From: Planomonospora parontospora
Lineage (GTDB): Bacteria; Actinomycetota; Actinomycetes; Streptosporangiales; Streptosporangiaceae
DNA: 64,000 nt
NCBI GenBank assembly: GCA_014647935.1
Contig: BMQD01000001.1
Location: forward strand, 248,001-312,000
Reading direction: 5' to 3'
Shown: piece after piece, positions 9,126-15,203 of the stretch
Numbering within the stretch: position 1 is the first letter of the stretch
Layout of the letters: every line of letters starts with the position of its first letter
The notes under the pieces: model-generated
The model's input: the letters and a program-made list of their open reading frames with translations, nothing else
What the model was told of the DNA's origin: nothing
The model's database searches: none
Translations under genes and position numbers: made by a program

Positions 9126-10124
9126 GTGCCTGAACAGTCGTGCGGTTCCCGGAAGGCCTCCTGCCACGTCGAGTGGATCTTCGCTCCCGACGACGTGGCC
9201 CGGATCCGCTTCGCCTTCTCGCCCATCTGGGAGCTGGTCGCCAGCCTGCGCACGCTCCGCGACCCGGCCCGGCACTCCCTCCACCTGCCCTGGCTGCGCG
9301 CCGTACGGCCCCGCCTGGCGGGCCTGGACCTGTCGGAGCTGTTCGCGCTGGTCCCGCAGCGCGGCTACCTCGTGGACTTCGTCACCCCCACACCCGACAC
9401 GCCGATGCCCGACTTCGCCGCCGAGCTGGAACGGGTACGGCGCACGCCGCCCGACCGGGCCGCCGCGGAGGCCGGCTGGGTGGCCGGGGCCGACCCCCGC
9501 GTCATCGAGCGGTTCCGGGCGGACCCGGCGGCCGGGGTGGCGCGGGTCGCCGACACCCTGCAGCGCTACTGGGAGACGGCCTTCGCCGACTTCTGGCCCC
9601 GGGTCCACGCGCTGCTGGAGGGCGAGGTGATGCGCCGCTCCCGGCAGCTCGCCGCCGGCGGCGCCCGGGAGCTCTTCGCCGACCTGCACCCGAACGTCAG
9701 CTGGCGCGGCGACCGGCTCGCGGTGGTGCGGAACTGGTCCTACTCCGCGCCGCTGGGCGGCGACGGGCTGGTGCTGGTGCCCACCGCCTTCTGGTGGCCG
9801 GACACGGCCGCGGTGGTCGAGCCGTACCAGCCGATGCTCGTCTACCCGGCGAACGGGGTCGGCACCCTCTGGGCGGTGAGCCCGCCGCCCGCCCCCGGCG
9901 CGCTCGCCGCGCTGATCGGCCGGACCCGCGCGCAGATCCTCACCGCCCTCGCCGACCCGTCGACCACCACGGCCCTGGCGCGCCGCATGGAGCTCACCCC
10001 GGGCGCGGTCAGCCAGCACCTGACCGTCCTGGCCGGAGGCGGGCTGGTCACCCGCCACCGCCTCGGCCGCGAGGTCGTCTACCGGCGCACGCCGGTGGGC
10101 GACTCCCTGGTCTGCGCCTCCTGA
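9126..10124 (+). CDS. ArsR-type transcriptional regulator with DUF5937-like N-terminal domain
   Basis: The protein has 332 residues from the GTG at 9126. The first 230 residues (VEWIFAPDDVARIRFAFSP, then AVVRNWSYS) match the large N-terminal domain found in actinobacterial DUF5937 regulators. The last 80 residues form a winged helix (LADPSTTTALARRMELTPGAVSQHLTVLAGGGLVTRHRLGREVVYRRT), given here in outline, with the ArsR-type recognition helix at GAVSQHLTVL. It is transcribed away from the MFS exporter and probably represses it and itself (inference). Its 3' end overlaps the convergent terpene-synthase-like gene by 46 bp within a duplicated 24-bp unit. Confidence 0.82.
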   Translation: MPEQSCGSRKASCHVEWIFAPDDVARIRFAFSPIWELVASLRTLRDPARHSLHLPWLRAVRPRLAGLDLSELFALVPQRGYLVDFVTPTPDTPMPDFAAELERVRRTPPDRAAAEAGWVAGADPRVIERFRADPAAGVARVADTLQRYWETAFADFWPRVHALLEGEVMRRSRQLAAGGARELFADLHPNVSWRGDRLAVVRNWSYSAPLGGDGLVLVPTAFWWPDTAAVVEPYQPMLVYPANGVGTLWAVSPPPAPGALAALIGRTRAQILTALADPSTTTALARRMELTPGAVSQHLTVLAGGGLVTRHRLGREVVYRRTPVGDSLVCAS

Positions 10125-11146
10125 ACGTCCCTGGTCTGCGCCTTCTGAACGGCGGGGGCGGGGGAGGCGGCGGGGGTGCGGCAGGAGTCCAGGAGATGCT
10201 CCAGGTGGGCCCGGGAGACGGTCAGGAACGCGCAGGCCACCCGCGTCACGTCGCGGCCCGCGGCCGGCCCGAGGCCGTGCCGCTCCACGAGCACGGGGAC
10301 CGTCCAGGCCGCCGTCCACAACTCCTCCATCCGGGCCACCAGCCGCTCGACGATCCGCTCCGCGGCCGCCTCGCCGCGGTGCCCGGTCGTACGGTGCCCG
10401 GCTGTACGGTGCCCGGCCGTGAAGTCGCCGCACCAGGCGACGACGTCGCCGCCCGCCTCGACGAGCGCCCGCCACCGGCGGTCGGCGGCCACCCGGGCCG
10501 GCACCTCCACCCCCAGGCACGGCTCCACCAGATCGAACAGGTAGGGACCGGAGACGGCCCTGCCCCGCGCGGAGCGGTCCGCCGTCCAGAGCGGGAGCGG
10601 AGGGGCGGCCGGGGGAGCGGGCGGCGGGGACGCGGGTGAATGCCGGGAAGCGGGTGGCGGCGGCGGGGACGCGGGTGAATGCCGGGAAGCGGGTGGCGCG
10701 GCGTCGAGCAGGGCCGCGCGCTGGGCGGTCAGCCCCGCCAGGAACCGCTCCCGCCACTCCGGGCCCATGTCCGCGGCGGACTCGCGCCACAGCCCGGCGA
10801 AGGCCCGCTCCACCGGCCGCGGCCCCGGCTCGGCGCCCTCCGCCACCATGAGCACCCCGGCGTAGGCGTCGGACTCCTCACGGAACCGGCGGGCCCAGGC
10901 CAGCCAGCGCGCGAACAGGGCGGCCGCGCCGGTGTCGCACCGGGCGAGCGCCCGCCCCGCCACGCGGTGGAGGGCCGCCGCCCGGTCGACCTCCAGGCCG
11001 GTCAGGCGGGACCACTCGATGAGCGCGGCCTCGATCCGGTGGACCGACGGATGCATGGGGCACGGCGCCGACATCGCCGCGAGCCGCTCGGTGAGCGGGG
11101 CCAGCAGCGCGGCCGTGCGGGGCGGGGTGCGGAGTTGGGTGCGCAT
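10079..11146 (-). CDS. Degenerate terpene-synthase-like protein
   Basis: The protein has 355 residues from the ATG at 11146, with a GGGGGGAAG ribosome site. The overall pattern follows bacterial class I terpene cyclases: an all-helical body, an F/RALADLW-like stretch (AFAGLWRESAADMGPEWRERF), a YLFDLVEPCLG segment and a late W/VVAWCGDF segment. Both metal motifs look lost. In place of DDxxD there is RFREESDAY, and in place of the NSE triad there is CGDFTAGHRTAGHR. Three in-frame tandem duplications mark the gene: 39 bp x2, 15 bp x3 at the NSE position, and 24 bp x2 at the 3' end. It may be a decaying gene or a non-catalytic relative. Confidence 0.5.
   Translation of the reverse strand: MRTQLRTPPRTAALLAPLTERLAAMSAPCPMHPSVHRIEAALIEWSRLTGLEVDRAAALHRVAGRALARCDTGAAALFARWLAWARRFREESDAYAGVLMVAEGAEPGPRPVERAFAGLWRESAADMGPEWRERFLAGLTAQRAALLDAAPPASRHSPASPPPPPASRHSPASPPPAPPAAPPLPLWTADRSARGRAVSGPYLFDLVEPCLGVEVPARVAADRRWRALVEAGGDVVAWCGDFTAGHRTAGHRTTGHRGEAAAERIVERLVARMEELWTAAWTVPVLVERHGLGPAAGRDVTRVACAFLTVSRAHLEHLLDSCRTPAASPAPAVQKAQTRDVQEAQTRESPTGVRR
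10104..10151. repeat. 24-bp tandem duplication in the convergent overlap
   Basis: Units 10104-10127 and 10128-10151 (tccctggtctgcgcctcctg start) differ at about one base. The first unit contains the stop codon of the ArsR-type regulator. Both lie in the C-terminal coding part of the terpene-synthase-like gene. Confidence 0.85.
10378..10422. repeat. 15-bp x3 tandem repeat at the NSE-motif position
   Basis: Units start at 10378, 10393 and 10408 (ggtgcccggtcgtac type) and encode TAGHR, TAGHR and TTGHR in the terpene-synthase-like protein. Confidence 0.85.
10625..10698. repeat. 39-bp tandem duplication
   Basis: Period 39 bp. It encodes two copies of a Pro-rich peptide (PPASRHSPASPPP) in the linker of the terpene-synthase-like protein. 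Confidence 0.85.
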
Positions 11147-11576
11147 CGTCGTCTTCCCCCCGGATCGGAACATCACGTCTTTTCCCGATCGCTCACTGTA
11201 GTGAGGCGGTCACCCGGGTTCCGCGGAGGCGCGACGGGGAGAACGGAGGGGAATGCCGGGCGGAGGACCGAGGAGCACCGACGAGGACGGAGGCGGGCGG
11301 AGCGGTGCCGCGGACGGTCCCGATGCCGCACGCCACCGTGATTCCTCGTAACGTGTGCGAAACACGCAGCGGGCAGACTGGTAGGCGACCAGGAGTGTCG
11401 CACCACGTCGGCGGTGACTCCTCCGCTCCCTGAAGGGAGCGGCTTCTCGCTCTCCTCTGCCGAGGTAGGCGACGGACAAGCCCTGCCCGTTTCAAGCAAA
11501 AAGACTGTAACAGGGAAGCGATTCCCCTGCCGGTTGAACCTGGCAGCCCTCTCGCTAGATCTGATGGAGGAAAGCA
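11147..11576 (+). promoter_or_regulatory. Leader region of glnA2 with several stem-loops
   Basis: These 430 bp are without a gene. Hairpins lie at 11352-11366 (cgtgt/acacg, 5-nt loop), 11378-11392 (ctggt/accag, 5-nt loop) and 11423-11442 (CCGCTCCC-TGAA-GGGAGCGG). A further one near 11513-11532 has a GCGA loop. The third, in the context ctcctccgctccctgaaggg, resembles the terminal hairpin of IS200/IS605 TnpB elements. The region could be an IS scar or a structured 5' leader of glnA2. The Shine-Dalgarno GGAGG at 11563-11570 ends it. Confidence 0.4.
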
Positions 11577-12938
11577 TTGGACCGTCAGCAGGAGTTCGTC
11601 CTCCGCACTCTCGAGGAGCGCGACATCCGGTTCATCCGGCTGTGGTTCACCGACGTGCTCGGGTTCCTCAAGTCGGTGGCCATCGCCCCGGCCGAGCTCG
11701 AAGGGGCCTTCGCCGAGGGCATCGGGTTCGACGGCTCGGCGATCGAGGGGTTCGCCCGGGTCTACGAGTCGGACATGCTGGCCAAGCCAGACCCCTCCAC
11801 CTTCCAGATCCTGCCCTGGCGCAGCGAGAACCCGGCCGCGGCCCGGATGTTCTGCGACATCCTCATGCCGGACGGCTCCCCCTCGCACGCCGACCCGCGC
11901 TGGGTGCTCAAGCGGGCCCTGGCCAAGGCCTCCGACATGGGCTTCAGCTTCTACACCCACCCCGAGGTCGAGTTCTTCCTGCTGAAGAACCGGCCCGAGC
12001 GCGGCACGCGCCCGGAGCCGATCGACGAGGGCGGCTACTTCGACCACACCCCGCACAGCTCCGGCCACGACTTCCGGCGCAACGCGATCATGATGCTGGA
12101 GTCGATGGGCATCTCGGTGGAGTTCAGCCACCACGAGGGCGCCCCCGGCCAGCAGGAGATCGACCTGCGCTACGCCGACGCGCTCACCACCGCCGACAAC
12201 ATCATGACCTTCCGGCTGGTGATGAAGGAGGTCGCGCTGGAGCAGGGCATCTGGGCGAGCTTCATGCCCAAGCCCTTCACCGAGCACCCCGGCTCCGGCA
12301 TGCACACCCACATGTCGCTGTTCGAGGGCGACCGCAACGCCTTCTACGAGCCCGGCGCCGACTACCAGCTCTCCAAGATCGGCCGGTCCTTCATCGGCGG
12401 CCTGCTCACCCACGCCGCGGAGATCACCGCGGTCTGCAACCAGTGGGTCAACTCCTACAAGCGCCTGTGGGGCGGGGCCGAGGCCATCGCCGGGCAGGGC
12501 GGTGAGGCCCCCAGCTACATCTCCTGGGGCCACAACAACCGCTCGGCCCTGGTGCGCGTTCCGATGTACAAGCCGCACAAGAGCGGCTCCACCCGCATTG
12601 AGTTCCGCTCCCTCGACTCGGCCTGCAACCCCTACCTGGCCTTCGCGCTGATCCTCGCGGCCGGGCTGAAGGGCATCGAGGAGGGCTACGAGATGCCGCC
12701 GGGCGCCGAGGACGACGTCTGGGCGCTGACCAGCGCCGAGCGCCGGGCCCTGGGCATCGCGCCGCTCCCGCAGTCGCTGGACGAGGCCATCGCCGTCATG
12801 GAGCGCAGCGAACTGGTCGCCGAGACCCTCGGCGAGCACGTCTTCGACTACTTCCTGCGCAACAAGCGCGCCGAGTGGAACGACTACCGCCGCCAGGTCA
12901 CCGAGTTCGAACTGGGCCGCTACCTGCCGGTCCTGTAG
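11577..12938 (+). CDS. glnA2: Type I glutamine synthetase, GlnA2 class
   Basis: The protein has 453 residues. The start is TTG at 11577, chosen because GGAGG lies 6 nt upstream and MDRQQEFVLRTLEERDI fits family N termini. Signatures are FDGSAIEGFAR, metal and glutamate site residues in HPEVEFF and HHEGAPGQQEID, the ATP-site loop KPFTEHPGSGMHTHMS and NNRSALVRVP. Where adenylylated enzymes have a tyrosine (LYELPPE) this protein has Trp at about 382 (DVWALTSAE), so GlnE should not modify it. Glutamine or glutamyl-amine synthesis is possible. glnE lies 2.3 kb downstream on the same strand. Confidence 0.93.
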   Translation: MDRQQEFVLRTLEERDIRFIRLWFTDVLGFLKSVAIAPAELEGAFAEGIGFDGSAIEGFARVYESDMLAKPDPSTFQILPWRSENPAAARMFCDILMPDGSPSHADPRWVLKRALAKASDMGFSFYTHPEVEFFLLKNRPERGTRPEPIDEGGYFDHTPHSSGHDFRRNAIMMLESMGISVEFSHHEGAPGQQEIDLRYADALTTADNIMTFRLVMKEVALEQGIWASFMPKPFTEHPGSGMHTHMSLFEGDRNAFYEPGADYQLSKIGRSFIGGLLTHAAEITAVCNQWVNSYKRLWGGAEAIAGQGGEAPSYISWGHNNRSALVRVPMYKPHKSGSTRIEFRSLDSACNPYLAFALILAAGLKGIEEGYEMPPGAEDDVWALTSAERRALGIAPLPQSLDEAIAVMERSELVAETLGEHVFDYFLRNKRAEWNDYRRQVTEFELGRYLPVL

Positions 12939-12975
12939 GGCCAGGTCAGGCCGCTTCTCACTTCGTAAAGGTCGT

Positions 12976-13006
12976 GGGGCCGGACGGTGGCGAACCGTCC
13001 GGCCCC
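12976..13006 (+). terminator. Terminator of glnA2
   Basis: Perfect 13-bp stem (12976-12988 with 12994-13006), 5-nt loop ggcga, followed by tggcttt. It starts 38 bp after the glnA2 stop codon. Confidence 0.8.
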
Positions 13007-13154
13007 TGGCTTTCGCGCAGGTCCGGGACCGGGGGACGACCACCGGCGCGCTCGGCGGCGGAGGCTCGTCGGCGCCGGTAGCCGCCCTCGATCCCGAACA
13101 ATCTTGTCATCCGGTGCGTCCAAGACAGCTGGGACACGTCACGGAGGTGCACGG

Positions 13155-14030
13155 GTGGGGCGGACGGGGCTGGCGCCGGAGGATCCGGAGCGGCTGGGCG
13201 GCTACCGGCTGGCCGCGAGGCTCGGGGCCGGAGGCCAGGGGGTCGTCTACGAGGCCTGCGACGAGGCCGGCGTCAGGGTCGCGGTCAAGGTGCTGCACGG
13301 CGACGTGGTGGCCGACCCGGTGCTGCGGGCGCGCTTCGCCGGGGAGGCGGCCGCGGCGCAGCGGGTCGTCTCGCGCTGCACCGCCCGGCTGATCGCGGCG
13401 GAGAAGGACGGGCCGGAGCCGTACATCGTCAGCGAGTACGTCGACGGACCCAGTCTGCGCGAGGCCGTGCGGGCGGACGGGGTGCTGTCGGGCGACCGGC
13501 TGGTCGGGCTCGCCGCCGCGGTCGCGACCGCGCTGGCCGCCATCCACGAGGCCGGCGTCGTCCACCGCGACCTCAAACCGGACGACGTGCTGCTCGGTCC
13601 CGACGGCCCCCGCGTCGTCGACTTCGGCATCGCCCGGACCAGGCGGACGTCGTCCGCCTTCCCCGCCCGGGTGGTCGGCTCCCCTCCGTACACGGCCCCG
13701 GAGGTGCTGACCGCGGCCCGGATCGGTCCCGCCGCGGACGTGTTCGCCTGGGGCGCGGTGGTGCTGTTCGCGGCGACCGGGCGCAGCCCGTTCGAGGCGG
13801 GCAGCGTGGGTGCGATCCTGCACCGGGTCCTCACCGGTGAGCCGTCGACGGACGCGCTGCCCGAGCCCTTGCGGTCGCTGGCCGCCGCCGCGCTGGACAA
13901 GGACCCCGGCGCCCGTCCCTCCTCCCGCGACCTGCTGCTCGGCCTGCCCGGCTGGAGCGGTGGCGGCCGGGGCGGAGCGTCGCCGGGACTCGCCGGGATC
14001 GTCCTACCGGAGGATTTTCGGGTGTTCTGA
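13155..14030 (+). CDS. Soluble Hanks-type Ser/Thr protein kinase
   Basis: The protein has 291 residues from the GTG at 13155, with GGAGG 7 nt upstream. An open frame continues further upstream but has no ribosome site. Kinase features are the Gly-loop LGAGGQGVVYEA (23-34), VAVKVL with Lys45, the HRD loop HRDLKPDDVLL with Asp139 and Lys141, VDFGIA (155-160) and YTAPEVL (179-185). The catalytic-loop Asn that binds magnesium is Asp144 here (KPDD instead of KPxN). There is no membrane helix and only a short C-terminal tail. It may act on neighbouring nitrogen-metabolism proteins, but nothing shows this. It resembles the kinase domain of the receptor kinase at 60304. Confidence 0.9.
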   Translation: MGRTGLAPEDPERLGGYRLAARLGAGGQGVVYEACDEAGVRVAVKVLHGDVVADPVLRARFAGEAAAAQRVVSRCTARLIAAEKDGPEPYIVSEYVDGPSLREAVRADGVLSGDRLVGLAAAVATALAAIHEAGVVHRDLKPDDVLLGPDGPRVVDFGIARTRRTSSAFPARVVGSPPYTAPEVLTAARIGPAADVFAWGAVVLFAATGRSPFEAGSVGAILHRVLTGEPSTDALPEPLRSLAAAALDKDPGARPSSRDLLLGLPGWSGGGRGGASPGLAGIVLPEDFRVF

Positions 14031-14284
14031 GCGGATTCGTCCCGCGGTTGGTGGGCAGTGTGCGCTCCATGGGGCGGTCATGGGATCCTCTGGTGCGAAA
14101 GTGCCTGCTGAGACGTGTGCTCCATGGCGCCTCCAGCGGCGTCATACCCCCGTCACCGATGGTCCGCAAGGCGTCACCGACCCCTGGTCGGCTGTACACG
14201 CAACCACTTCGGTAAAATCGGTTGGTCCTTTTCTTGTTGAAACTTGACACTTAATCGCCATGCAAGGCGACAAGGAGGTGCGGC

Positions 14285-15010
14285 ATGACGACGGCTGCCG
14301 GTCTGCAGACCGTGGTGACCGTTCCGGCACGTTTCCGCGGACCCGAGGGCACCGCGAACGGCGGATGGATCGCGGGCACGGTCTCCGAGGCGCTGAACGG
14401 CGCCCGGCACGGCTCGGCCGTCGAGGTGACGCTGCACGCGCCCACCCCGCTGGAGACCCCGCTGGACCTGCGCCAGCTCGCCAACACCGCCACCCTCACG
14501 CGGGGCGACGAGCTCCTCGTGGAGGCGATCGACGTCGCCGAGCCGCTCGACGCCCCGGCGTTCGTGCCCTTCGGCGACGCGGCCCACGCCGAGCGGGGCT
14601 TCCCGGGCCTGGCCGGGCACGCCTTCCCCGGCTGCTTCGTCTGCGGGCTGCGCGCCCCCGGCGACGGCCTGCGGATCTTCCCCGGCCCGGTGGAGGGCAC
14701 CGACCTGGTCGCGGCGGGCTGGCGTGTGCCGATGACCGTCACCGACGAGGACGGCGTCGTCCCCGACGCGGTCATCTGGGCCGCGCTCGACTGCGCCACC
14801 GGCTGGGCCCACTTCGCGCCCGGCGAGTTCGCGCTCCTCGGCCGCCTGACCGCGCGGGTCCACCGCCGTGTCTACCCCGGCGGCACCTACTCCGTGGTCG
14901 CCCGCGCCACCGGCCGCGAGGGCCGCAAGCTCTTCGGCGAGAGCGCGATCTACGAGGTGGACGGCACCCTGGTGGCCGCCGCCAAGGCGACCTGGATCAT
15001 GCCGGCCTGA
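14285..15010 (+). CDS. Hotdog-fold protein of unknown function (thioesterase-like)
   Basis: The protein has 241 residues, with the ribosome site AAGGAGG well placed before the ATG at 14285. The two halves look like two hotdog repeats: RGPEGTANGGWIAG near the N terminus and PDAVIWAALDCATGWAH at about 160-176. A CFVCGLRAPGDGLRI segment lies between them at 119-134. Such double-hotdog proteins are widespread in actinobacteria, and their substrates are mostly unknown. It sits alone between the kinase and glnE. The 254-bp upstream gap contains an AT-rich stretch (14205-14260) that may hold the promoter. Confidence 0.6.
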   Translation: MTTAAGLQTVVTVPARFRGPEGTANGGWIAGTVSEALNGARHGSAVEVTLHAPTPLETPLDLRQLANTATLTRGDELLVEAIDVAEPLDAPAFVPFGDAAHAERGFPGLAGHAFPGCFVCGLRAPGDGLRIFPGPVEGTDLVAAGWRVPMTVTDEDGVVPDAVIWAALDCATGWAHFAPGEFALLGRLTARVHRRVYPGGTYSVVARATGREGRKLFGESAIYEVDGTLVAAAKATWIMPA

Positions 15011-15024
15011 GCGTCGCCGTGCAG

Positions 15025-15052
15025 CTGCCCGTACGGCCGGCCGTACGGGCAG
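15025..15052. terminator. 28-nt perfect palindrome after the hotdog-like gene
   Basis: Palindrome centred at 15038/15039 (ctgcccgtacggcc and its complement). It lies 15 bp after the stop codon and could be a terminator hairpin. Confidence 0.5.
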
Positions 15053-15203
15053 ACCCGCCCGCGGGCCGTACGGCGGGGGCGGGGGCGGGGCAGGACACCC
15101 GGGCGCGCCCGGGGCCCCGGCGGCACGGCGTGTGCCCGCGATCCCCTGATGCGAAGATGGGGAGGCGTCGGCTGTGCCCGTGACCGGAGACGAGGGAGGG
15201 GCG

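Noticed and set aside
11400-11576. GlnR box upstream of glnA2
   Set aside because: GTTTC and GTAAC elements occur but with wrong spacing; no double box can be built.
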